From Lutjanus erythropterus (taxonomy: Eukaryota; Chordata; Actinopteri; Lutjaniformes; Lutjanidae): 64,000 nucleotides of DNA. The DNA is taken from contig CM034597.1 of the NCBI GenBank assembly GCA_020091685.1, positions 3,356,646-3,420,645 on the forward strand, given 5' to 3'. Positions 34,890-47,831 of this stretch are shown piece after piece (the stretch's first letter is position 1; each line of letters opens with the position of its first letter). Position numbers and translations under genes: made by a program. Under the pieces are notes generated by a model that saw only the letters and a list, made by a program, of their open reading frames with translations, was not told where the DNA came from and searched no databases.

Positions 34890-36491
34890 CAGTGCCTTGT
34901 AAAAGTATTCACCCCCCTTGGCATTTTTCGTGTTTTGTTGCCTGACAACCTGGAATTAAAATGGATTGTTTGAGGGTTTGCATCATTTCATTTACAGAAC
35001 ATGCCTACAACTTTGAAGATGTAATTTTGTAATTTTTTTATTGAGAAGAAAACAATAACAGAAAACTTCACTGTGCATAACTATTCACCCCCCTAAAGTC
35101 AGTATTGTATAGCCACCTTTTGCTGCAATTTTAGCTGCAAGTCACTTTGGAGAAGTCTCTATGAGCTTGCCACATCTAGCCACAAGGATTTTTGCCCATT
35201 CCTCAAGGCAAAACTGCTCCAGCTCCTTCAAGTTGGATGGGTTACGCTGGTGAACAGCAATCTTCAAGTCTGACCATAGATTCTCGATTGGATAAAGGTC
35301 TGGGCTTTGACTAGGCCATTCCAACACATTTAAATGTTTCCCCTTAAACCACTCGAGTGTTGCTTTAGTGGCATGCTTAGGGTCATTGTCCTGCTGGAAG
35401 GTGAACTTCCATCCCTGTCTCAAATCACTGACAGACTGAAACTGGTTTTGCTCAAGAATATCCCTGTATTTAGCACCATCCATCTTTCCCTAGATTCTGA
35501 CCAGTCTCCCAGTCCCTGCTGCTGAAAAACATTCCCACAGCATGATGCTGCCACCACCATGTGTCACTGTGGGGATGGTGTTCTTTGGAAGATAAGATGT
35601 GTTGGGTTTGCACCAGACAGTTTTCCTTGGTGGCCAAAAAGTTCAATTTTAGTGTCATCTGACCAGAGCACCTTCCTCCAGACATTTGGGGAGTCTCCCA
35701 CATGCCTTCTGGCAAACTCAAAACATTCTTTCTTATTTTTATCTTTAAGTAATGGCTTTTTTCTGGCCACTCTTCCATAAAGCCCAGCTCTGTGGAGTGC
35801 ACAGCTTATTGTGGTCCTATGGACAGATACTCTGCAGCTCTTTTAGGGTTACCTTTGGTCTCTGTGTTGCCTCTCTGATTAATGCCCTCCTTGCCCGGTC
35901 CGTGACTTTTGGTGGCCAGCCCTCTCTTGGCAGGTTTGTTGTGGTACCATGTTCTTTTCATTTGATGATGCTGGATTTGATGGTGCTCATGGGATCATCG
36001 AAGATTTTGATATTTTTTTATAACCCCATCCTGACTTGTACTTCTCAACAACTTTGTCCCTGACTTGTTTGGCGAGCTCCTTGGTCTTCATGGTTTTTTT
36101 TTTCAGTGGTGCCTCTTGCTTAGTGGTGTTGTAGCCTCTGGGGCCTTTCAGAAAAGGTGTGTATATACTGACAGATCATGTGACACTTAGATTGCACACA
36201 GGTAGACTTTATTTCACTAATTATGTGACTTCTGAAGGTAATTGGTTGCACCAGAACTTTTTAGGGCCTTCATAGCAAGGGGGTGAATACCTATGCACGT
36301 GCCAATTTTCAGTTTTTCATTAAAATAAAAAAAAAAAAAAAGAAAAAAAAATCTAATTTCAGTTCACCAATTTAGAGTATTTTGTGCAGTTTCATTACAT
36401 AAAATTCAGATTATAAAACATTTAATTTACAGGTTGTAATGTAACAAAATATGTAAAAAGCCAAGGGGGTGAATACTTTTGCAAGGCACTG
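34890..36491 (-). mobile_element. Tc1-like transposon, full length but broken
   Basis: 1602 bp. Ends CAGTGCCTTGTAAAAGTATT and AATACTTTTGCAAGGCACTG are inverted repeats, with TA directly at the right end (36492-36493) and a nearby TA on the left. This is the length expected for fish Tc1 elements. The encoded transposase is on the minus strand and is frameshifted. Confidence 0.93.
35142..36090 (-). pseudogene. Tc1-like transposase pseudogene (DD34E)
   Basis: C-terminal piece 35483-35142 contains QQDNDPKHATKATLEW and SPDLYPIENLW. Exactly 34 residues separate the catalytic aspartate from the glutamate, the Tc1 signature. Upstream pieces ([20 protein letters not shown], with the first aspartate) lie in another frame at 35770-35564. 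N-terminal remnants near 35800-36090 contain stops. At least one frameshift and several stops preclude a full product. Confidence 0.9.
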
Positions 36492-36494
36492 TAT

Positions 36495-38554
36495 TTCAGT
36501 GAACTATGTTAAGTAATATTTGGACCAAAATCAAGCCTCCACTGAGCTGAATGACAGAATTGTAAAAACAGTGAAGCAAGTTTTCTGAATCAATATAAAA
36601 TTCTTTACCAAAATAAAACAGATATGCTTGTAAAACACTTTTGAACAGTTTGAAAGCTGATACATGAAGTTACAATAATGATCATAATATTGATCATAAT
36701 GATCATAATAATACTTGCAAGGTTTTAACAGGGTGCAAACAGGTTGTGAAAAACACATTTTTAGAACAGAGAACCAGATGCTGATTATTTGAAAGATGAA
36801 TGTTTTAAAAAAAAATTGCTGTAAATTGTAGGACATGCACTTTTTTTTAAAATAATCTAATTTTTAAACATATTTCACAAACAATATTTGACAGTAAACT
36901 CAAGAACAGCAGGGTGATGTGAGTTTTCCATAATTTTTCCCCTAGCAGTTACATTTCTATGTATTTTTGAAGTTTTGTGGCATCCCTCTCTCCAGTTTTC
37001 TGCAAGTGAGCAGAAAGTGTCTGCACCCAGTTCTTTTAGGCCTCGGCCTGTTTTGGTGGATTCCACATGAAAAGCTTTCTCTTCTCCTCAGGGTATAGAA
37101 GACTGATGTAACTCAACATTTTATAAAAACTGGGATGCACTGATCACCTGCAGAATATTTTATCATACTAAAGAATTATTCACTCTCATTGACTTGATTA
37201 ATAGTCTGCAGAGCTAAATTAATGTTTAGTGTGAGCTGGTGTCAGGGACAGCTGTGTTTTCTTCATGGTCTTAAGACCTGTCTTTTAACCATAAGGTCTC
37301 AGGTTTACATCCCCAAGTGGACAGTGTGGTTGTAGCAGGTTGACTCAGGCATATATAATGATAGACACTGACCTCAAGGTAATGTTGCAACATTAATTTT
37401 TATCAATTATCTCAAAAACAAATTGGCATAGAGCAAAAATGTTTCATAATTGTAATCTTTCAAGTCATCAGCATCTGGTCTTCTTATCTAAAAATGTCTT
37501 TTTTTGCCACCTGCTAGGATTCTGTTAAAACCTGCTTGCAGGTTGAATTTTCTTCATTTGGATAAATTAATCACATTCTTTAAAAGCATGGGTCATACAT
37601 AGAAAGTGTGTCAGCCACAAGTTTATGAATACGAGACCTGATGACCTTCAGAGATGGAGAGGTGCTTTTGTCCAATCCAGAGAAAAACTCTGCATGTTTA
37701 GACTCAAGACCCAATTCTAGTAACTCTGCTTGAAGACATCAAATGCAGTGGTTTCATCAAAAATCCCAAACTACATAAATCAATTCCACAATGCAGATCA
37801 CTATTTTTATCCCATATTATATTTTGTCATGTGACAAGGCTCTGTCTTTAGAGGAAATAGAATTTACAGCTGGTCTAAAATATAATTCTTGGTACTACTT
37901 CAGAATTGTTTTCATACATTCTTGCCAGATTTGGAAAAACACACATTACCTTAATCTCACTCAAAGCCTTCTCACTATAATTCACAAACCTGAATCTTCT
38001 GTCCTTGATAAATTTAGTTCTGTAATGGTGACTGTAAGATCTTTGCAGTTTTGTTAGCAACAAGAATCAAAGATGCAGTGATGAGTTTCATCTTTATTTC
38101 ATTTTCACACATTTAGACACTTTATCTTGACTGCACTGAACTGTTTTTTTTTTGTATAAGTAATGAAACATCTTGCTCTGAGACTGTAAGAGATTTCATG
38201 TAGAATTCGGAAAAGTTACCTATTGAACATTTTCTCCAGAAGTTAATTTTCATTACACCAGTTGCTTTTTTTCAACTTAGAAACTATGACACTGATTTCA
38301 TTACCTTGGATACAGCCACGAATTTCAGAAAAGTGTTTCTGGTTTGATTTCTTTCTCAATTTCATATTTGACTTTAAATATGAGGATTACACTTTGGTAT
38401 TGGCAGGAAGTGTTAAAACAGGTACAAATAAAAAGACACCATCATTTTTTTTCAATTCTGATGTATGAAGCCTGTTTACTGTGCCTTGTTATGCTTATTA
38501 GTGACCAATAATAAAAAATAAAGCAGAAAACAAGCCATAAGTCTTTAGCAAACG
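36495..38554. other. intergenic, no gene recognised
   Basis: 2 kb of AT-rich sequence between the Tc1 element and rpl36 with no conserved frame. A GATCATAAT run lies at 36679-36710. Confidence 0.5.
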
Positions 38555-38560
38555 TTTATT
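38555..38560 (-). terminator. rpl36: rpl36 poly(A) signal (AATAAA)
   Basis: AATAAA on the minus strand starts 10 nt after the rpl36 stop codon, giving the very short 3' UTR typical of ribosomal protein genes. Confidence 0.85.
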
Positions 38561-38570
38561 AAGTGACAGA

Positions 38571-40754
<2,184 letters not shown>

Positions 40755-40779
40755 ATCTGTAAAAGACCAAACACACAAA

Positions 40780-42495
40780 CATCAACTTCTCAAGCACTTT
40801 TAATCTTTTCCAGCACCCTATAGCTGTGGTATATTACATATTTCTATACATATACATGCTCAAAATGTTTAAGTCAGACATTGTGCTATAAACAAGCAAA
40901 ATATTCCTAACAGAATTATACAGGAGGGAAACAAATCAATGGAAAACTCAAAGCTTCATGTTTCAAAATGTGACACTTGTCTGCAAGTAGACCTGGCATC
41001 CTATTAGTGCTGCAGCAATAAAATCACTAAATTAATCACCAACCATTTTTATTAGTGCTGTCAGGCGATTAAAAAAATTAATCTAATTAATTACAGGATT
41101 TGTAATTAATTAATCTAATTAATCGCATTTTAATCTCATATCTGCTAAAGGTCCCCAAATAAAGAATTTGAATTCTAGGACATTACAAAATTGTAGTGCA
41201 TGACTAATCAATTGAATACACAAGGTACAAATCACTGCGTTCTTGTTAATAGTCCCGTCTTTGTTCTTTTTATAAATAAACTTGCCGTTCAAAGGTCCAA
41301 GTAAGCTTGCCTCGCTCTTAGGGGTGCAACGGATCAAAAATCGTATCACGGGCTTGAGTCACGGATCGGATCATTTTTTGGATCAGCAAAAAAGAAAAAA
41401 GTGGTGGGATTAGAGTTAAATTATTTTAAAAATGCACTTGTCTTCGATCTTTGTCTGTCTGTAATTATCACCATAGTTATGTAATGTAATAATAACGATA
41501 ATAGTAATGATAATGGTAATATATTAAAAACTTCAAACTTATACAGTGCTGTACTATGTATATACTATACATATATTAGATCATTATACACTGTACAGTA
41601 TAATACACAACTATGCTCTGTAGTCTGGCTCAATGTCCCGCCTACAGCAGCACATCTGATTGGTTAGAAGTGATGATCAATCAGCAGATACACTGTGTCA
41701 CAGACGGGGTGAGACAGCGCTGCACCGGTGAGCAGAGAGGAGCTGTGTAGAAGTTAAGACAGCTGATATCACCAAATTTTCACTGAACATCACAGTTTTA
41801 TGATCTGTTTCTTTGGTGATAGCAGAGTTACATCAGTGAAAAAAGTTACGGTCTGGATTTCACTCAAGGTGATGTGACGACTTTTAAATCAGTCGCTCTT
41901 CACAGAGATGCGCTGCACACAGCCGCATTTGTCCTCTTTTCACTGCAACTCTACATTGAGATTTCTGGTATTATAACTTATACAAAAGTAACAGTGACAG
42001 TAAAACTATGATGCTCACATGTGGTCCGCGGATCACACGCGTGCCGAACTCAATGGGCCAAATTTAAAATGCTTGCGCATTGACTTGCCACTCATGATTA
42101 ATTGCGTTAATTTTTATAGCGCGTTAATTTGCAGCGTAATTAATTAATCTAATTAACGCGTTAAACTGACAGCCCTAATTTTTATAATTGACTAGTCAGT
42201 ATGAGTAATATAAGAAGTCGAAATTCTGATTTCATCTTTTAAAAGTTATTATTCCCTGGTGTCTTTACTCCTCTGACAGTTAACTAAACATCTTTGGTTT
42301 GAGGACAAAACAAGACGTCTGAGGACGTACATTTAACGTTACATTTTATGGACCAAACAACTAATTGATTAGTTGAGAAAACAATGGGCTGATTGATCAA
42401 CAAAAAAAATCATCCAAGCATTTTTCAACCCTTTAAATTACTCCATTAAAATTCAAGCCTTCAAGGATTTCCAGCACCTTTAAGAACCCTGCACA
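40780..42495. repeat. repeat B > family A > hAT nest in rpl36 intron 1
   Basis: The outer B ends are at 40785-40835 (caagcacttttaatcttttc, cagcacc) and 42425-42495 (aagccttcaaggatttccag, cacctttaagaaccctgc). Inside is a family A copy in two halves (40996-41052 and 42178-42430), split by a 1125-bp hAT element. Confidence 0.75.
41053..42177. mobile_element. hAT-type element with perfect 8-bp TSD
   Basis: Starts TAGTGCTGTCAGGCGATTAA and ends TTAAACTGACAGCCCTA. It is flanked on both sides by atttttat (41045-41052 and 42178-42185). No transposase frame. Internal AGGGGTGCAACGGATC-type sequence from 41319 suggests a further hAT-like piece inside it. Confidence 0.9.
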
Positions 42496-43249
42496 TTTTC
42501 TTCTGGCTTGACGTGAAACTCAACTATAAACAGCAGCACACATTTGACAGCACTGCATTAGAACTTAATGTTACTGATGATAACTTAACATCTGCTGTTA
42601 CAGTATTCCTGACTGTAAAAGACTTAACAAGATGACAACCCAGGAGTAAAACATTAGAAAACTTAAAGCTGAACAGTGGCCATGGTACACTGTAATAAGC
42701 ATTACGTTTGCTATGTTAGCCATTTACCACTGCACTGTGAGTGTGAGTGAGTTTTACAGTTAGGTCAAGCTTGTCGGTTCTCACCAACAATACAATCAGT
42801 GGTAGTGATAGAAGAGCAGAAAAAGCTTCAACAACAGACACATATTGACTAAAATGTAGATTCTGTATATCCGCCACAGACACAAGCCGGCAGTCTGCGC
42901 CCACTGAACAGACTTCGTGTTTCGTGTACAGTCTGTACTCTGCTTGTTTCTCCTGTCTTTGCACAATGAAATGTTGTTTGTCGTTTTTACACAGTAAGTC
43001 GTGAGTATTTCAGCAGCTCAGTAGCCAACTAGCGACAGTGCTGAATGAACCCAACCACAGATGCTAGTTGGTCACCGACGCGGATATAAATTTTTATTCG
43101 TTTTGCTTGTTGTAGTGTTACAATGTTAACTGTTAGATGTTAACTGAAGTCTATAGACTTAATTCAAGTCAATTTACTGATTGGAAACCGAAGGATGGCG
43201 AAGATTATAAGTGGGTTTTAAGTGGTAACTGTCAACATTAAAATCTTAC

Positions 43250-43281
43250 CTGCTGTCTGTGATGGCGGTCAAGCCGGAAGG
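43250..43281 (-). other. rpl36: rpl36 non-coding exon 1
   Basis: The minus strand reads CCTTCCGGCTTGACCGCC and ends ACAGCAG before GTAAGA. The CCTTCC start would give a 5' TOP-like cap-proximal pyrimidine tract, as expected for ribosomal protein mRNAs. The precise start is inferred. Confidence 0.75.
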
Positions 43282-43400
43282 ACTGTTGGCTGAGCGAAGC
43301 GGGGAGATGAGAGGTTTGACCCGGAAGACTCTCCTGCCTCCAGCAGAGCAGCGCTCCTGGCGGCCTGGAGGCGGTACTGCAGTCTCAATTCTTCCGAAGT
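43270..43400 (-). promoter_or_regulatory. rpl36: rpl36 promoter
   Basis: GC-rich block with two CCGGAAG ETS-type sites (43274-43280 and 43321-43327), the usual architecture of vertebrate ribosomal protein promoters. No canonical TATA box is obvious. Confidence 0.65.
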
Positions 43401-43404
43401 GAAA

Positions 43405-45680
43405 TGGTTAATTCGTTAGATTACAGAAAAAGACATCATTCATTTGTATTTAATTTAAGAGTTACATTTCTACCAAAGTGTGGTTGCAAAATTGACAAGT
43501 TACGTGTGAAACAAGTTTTGCTTGCCTCAATTTCAACATCAATATTGGGTAATATTATGTTAGCTGTCACATGCAATATTAGGTTTTAATATCATGTACA
43601 ATATTACTTTTCATCATCATGTGCAATAGTACTTTCTATTATATTTTATATACATTTTAAATACCATGTGCAATATTACTTTAAATTTGAATGTTTAATT
43701 TTTTCGATATCATGGGCTACATTATGTTCATTATTTTCATGCACAATGTTATTTTCTCTAGCACTATTACTTTTCATTATTATCATCCATAGTTATGTTC
43801 AATATCATGTACTATATTCTCATTCATTATCTGGTGAAATATAACTTTATTATTATAATCTCTCAATATCACTGCCAATATTACTTTCAATGTAATGGCC
43901 ATCGCACCTTTGTCTGTACTTTTGTACTTAACTTGTCCTACTTCTATTGTTATCCTATTTAGCATTGTTCCTTTAAATTTACTTTCTATACATGTTATAT
44001 CTTATATTTATATTTTACTTATTTGATGCTCTGCTGTTGCTATTCATATGTTACTGTAATGTTGAAGCAATCTGACACAAGAGTTTTCAGGATTAATAAA
44101 ATTCTATCTTATCTAATTTTATTTCATATTATTTATTCTTTTACAAACATCATTTTTCACCAACTTATTTCTACATTCTGAATAAAAAGAACATTTAATA
44201 TAAAATAAACAATAGTTTGGCAATGACATTGTAATTGTTAATTGTTAAAGCTGATTGTAATTAAGTATAAACCTAATGAAGGTCTTTCCAAATTCAGGTT
44301 ACCATTTACACCAGCAGTCGTCTGTGATGTTTTGACAGCGAGTGTGATGCAGCTTCTTAGACGTTCTGTAACAGAAGTTTTAATGAAGGTCCATTCAACA
44401 GGCCCTAGTGGTGTACTCCTTGGATAAGTTGACTGTACTGACAATAAATGCTTGGATAAACAGACCACATCACACCTACAAGCTCTGATCCTTATGGACT
44501 TCAGCCTACAGAGAAATTAATCAGCAGATAGCTTGGCTTATTGACGATAAATTGTATCTTTGTAATAACATAAAAGAAGTCTCCTTTGGATTTTTGAATA
44601 TATCCCCAAAAAAAAGACATCAGAGAAGTTTTTTCATATCAAGTATCCTTGTACTTCTTGTGAACAGAACAAACAATCTGTCATTTAGATATTTTGAGTG
44701 GATGTTCATAAGAAGGAAAATTCAACTGTAAGAGATTTTTTCATCATGTTCATCATGTAAATATTTTCTTTAATTTTTTTTTATCAATAACTGCATTAAC
44801 TGCACCACGTTAAGAGGCCTTAGCAATAAGAAGGCGATTAAAATGAATTATGCCCTTGGTAAATGATGGACTGATGATATATTATTTTGAATTTCTATTA
44901 CTTTTTCTATTTTTTCCTCATCCTTTCTCTCTCTCTCTCTTACAACTCTGTGTATGCACCCCTGGTATGGACATTTTTTGTATACATACTACACGTATTT
45001 TCTAAATTGAAATCAGAGGAGGTCACTCAGTTGAGTGTGGATCTCTGCCAGGCAATGGTGGAACACTTAATGCAATGGCACCACTACTGCCAGATGCAAC
45101 AGAGATGTGCAATAATAAATAAAGTTTTTAGTATAATATAGTATGGTATAGGGTAGTATAGCATAAATTTTCTTCTTTCTCGATGTATTCAAAGTTTTAA
45201 ATAAAGTGCTTTTGTATAGTATAGTCTCAGTTTTCTTTAAGACACAGAGAATAGTGGTAGTTACTGTAACCAAGTGTCCCGGCAGCTACATAACAATATA
45301 ATGGATATAGAAACACATCACAGACTGAGTTATGGTTTATTTTGTAGTGAAGTCTGCGTCTCTCATTTGTTAACTACATAAAAGAAAACCCTCTCTTTTT
45401 TTCACTTTCTTAATTTTTTTCATTATATAATTTATTAAGCCCTCACCCCTTGGCAGATATGCATATTGCTGTTTAGATTTTTTTCAGATTTGCAATAAAA
45501 AACACTGTACTTGCTTTTGATTAGTGATGCATTCACTTACAGTTGTATGTAATGAAGCCCAAATGAATGTCCAGTGTGAAAGATTTAGGGGGATTTATTG
45601 GAGAATGTGACAGAAAAAGACTTTGTAAGTATTTCATTAGTGTATAATCACCTGAAAATAAGAATCAATGTGTTTTTGTT
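43405..45680. other. intergenic, LINE-tail-like debris
   Basis: No gene. From about 43555 to 44120 the sequence is a run of CAATATTAC/ATCATG variants ending ggattaataaaattctatct and TATC repeats, which resembles the 3' end of a fish LINE. A TATAGTA-rich patch lies near 45130-45165. Confidence 0.45.
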
Positions 45681-45689
45681 GCCTTAGAA

Positions 45690-45930
45690 TGAGCCCTTCA
45701 TATCTATGAGACCTCTTCCACTGAGGCCACTGTGTTGCAAAGCCATGTTTATACAGTAGCCAAGAATAGACAAACCAACAGCTGGCTCAAGATACGGCAT
45801 TTCATGTTTTTCACAAGTTTCACAGCCACTGTAGGTCCTCCTACACACTTGGAAGGGGAGGGCGAAGTGAGGTGTTTGCAGTCTGCAAGCTCACCACTAG
45901 ATGCTGCTAAATCTCACCTTTAAATGATGA
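45690..45930 (+). repeat. fish interspersed repeat (CACCACTAGATG type)
   Basis: The phrase tctgcaagctcaccactaga followed by tgctgctaaatctcacc is, from memory, part of a dispersed teleost repeat. Not coding. Confidence 0.5.
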
Positions 45931-45934
45931 CGCA

Positions 45935-47380
45935 ACTTGGAAAAAAGTGAACAAACTGTCTGACCCATAGATGTGTTATAATTAACTTATTAGTATAATG
46001 AAAATTACAATGTTGTTTTATATATTACATTTATGAACTGACTATATATGAACCTTTTTCCTCAGCTGAGGCTGTCAGGGTCCTGGCATACAAATGTTTT
46101 AACTGGACTAAAGGAAGTGTGATTATGACCCATACAGCCACTCCTTTCAGTCCCTGAGGGTACACAGATTCCTGACCTGTGCAGAATTCCAGGTCATCTA
46201 CGTGGTGTAAAATTGAAAATGTGCTCTTGGTGAAATGAGAATGTGTGTGTGTGTGTTTGCTTAACTTTATTTCAAACTTCAAGTATACACAGCGTTAAAG
46301 AAAACATCAGAAAAAAGCACATACCAAACGAAGCATTGAGGAAACAACAGTAAGCAGTGTTAAAATGAAACAAATGTAAAATAAATAAATTATGTTGAAA
46401 TACAGGAGTGAGAGTTCACTCAAAGCTCGAAGTTCACTCAAAAACATTTGCATACATTCACTGTTTTAATAGATTTTTTCTTTCGTCTTCTTTTCTTTCT
46501 TTCTTTCTAATGGTGCATTCATGTGGTGTCGTAATAATGGGAAAAAATGGTTTCACTTCTGGGAAAATTCACGTGAACGCAACAACCGCTTGGGAAAAAA
46601 AAATCTGAGATGAAAATTCAGAAATGTCATTTAATAGCATTAACTCTGATAACTAGTGCCCTATTTTCTTTGTCAACTTTACAACTTAAATCCACCTGAA
46701 CACGCCTAAGTTTTATTATTAGTGCATTACTATTTTTAAATCTTGTAATGACACACCAAAAACACTATTATGATCTAAACCACGTATTGTTGTGGTTTTC
46801 TTACTTAATCAATCTATGAATTGTTTCCAGAACGACTGTGTATAAGCCATTGACAGAGAACAGTCAAATTAGCTATTTCTGTTGAAAATCGGAATTTGGG
46901 TTCCATTATTTATATTCTATTATTAGGTAAATCTTTATACACAAATACAGGTATTTCAAAACTAAACCCTTTCAAATCACATAAAGAATGAATCAGACCT
47001 ACTAAGTAAGTCTGACGACTATGAATGATTTTAAAAAAAGCTCTTTAGTTATTCTCTTTATTTGAATATGTATAAATTAATTTGAGATAAGCCCTACTAC
47101 CTTTGTGTTTTATTCATTTTCACTATTATTTATTTTATGTTTATTCATTTAGAAATTCATTTATCTACTTATCTATTTTTTCTTGTTCTTGAGCAGTCTT
47201 ATTTCACTTTAAATTGTAGTCCATGCTCAACCAAGAAGTTAACACTGTGATGATGGTTGAAGAGTGCCTTGTTGTTTTTTTGGGATACATAAATAAAGAA
47301 AAACAAGAATTGTGCGTAAGTGCGTGAAATAAATCCGTGGAGCACATGAACGTACTATTATTCTCCCATCATCCTTTGCA
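45935..47380. other. intergenic upstream of lmnb2, no gene
   Basis: AT-rich with a short (TG)7 at 46242-46256 and a TTTC-rich run near 46480-46510. No conserved frame. Confidence 0.5.
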
Positions 47381-47618
47381 AGACAGGAAGCGGTCTCTGC
47401 TTTTGGCGCGGTTCTGATAGCGGTGTCGGCCATCTTGGAATCACATCACCGCAACTCTCGGAGACGCTGCATGAGCTTACTATTCATTGATTGACATCGT
47501 GTCGTAAATTATAAAGATAGGCTTGTTTTTTGCCTTCTTTTACCGAACACAGCGGACACGTTCGTTTTCTGTCGCTAACTGAGTGCTGAAGCAGACTCAG
47601 CATCGTTAAAGAATCGTT
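47381..47618 (+). promoter_or_regulatory. lmnb2: lmnb2 promoter and 5' UTR
   Basis: A consensus E2F site TTTGGCGC (47402-47409) and a YY1-type CCATCTTGG (47430-47438) lie in a GC-richer block. That pairing suits a nuclear-envelope gene expressed in cycling cells. The start codon is at 47619 in context TTATGG. Confidence 0.6.
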
Positions 47619-47831
47619 ATGGCGACTGCTACCCCAAGCCGTGAAGCTGGCCGGCCGGCGGCCTCTACACCCCTCTCCCCGACCCGGATTTCTCGCTTGC
47701 AAGAGAAACAGGATTTGCAGCACCTGAACGACAGGCTGGCCGTGTATATCGACCGCGTCCGGGCGCTGGAGTTGGAGAACGACCGGCTGATGGTCAAAGT
47801 GTCCGAGAAAGAGGAAGTGACTACTAGAGAG
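47619..47831 (+). CDS. lmnb2: lmnb2 coding exon 1
   Basis: 71 codons: head, TPLSPTR Cdk site and coil 1A, ending EKEEVTTRE before GTGAGT. Confidence 0.97.

Noticed and set aside
34000-36500. Viral or endogenous retroviral sequence
   Set aside because: The transposase-like frames here are Tc1 DDE type with short inverted ends. No gag, protease, LTR or envelope-like feature was seen anywhere in the window.
37250-37340. Possible tRNA-like fold (aggtctcaggtttacatccc)
   Set aside because: The B-box-like part is weak and no matching A box or acceptor stem could be paired by eye.
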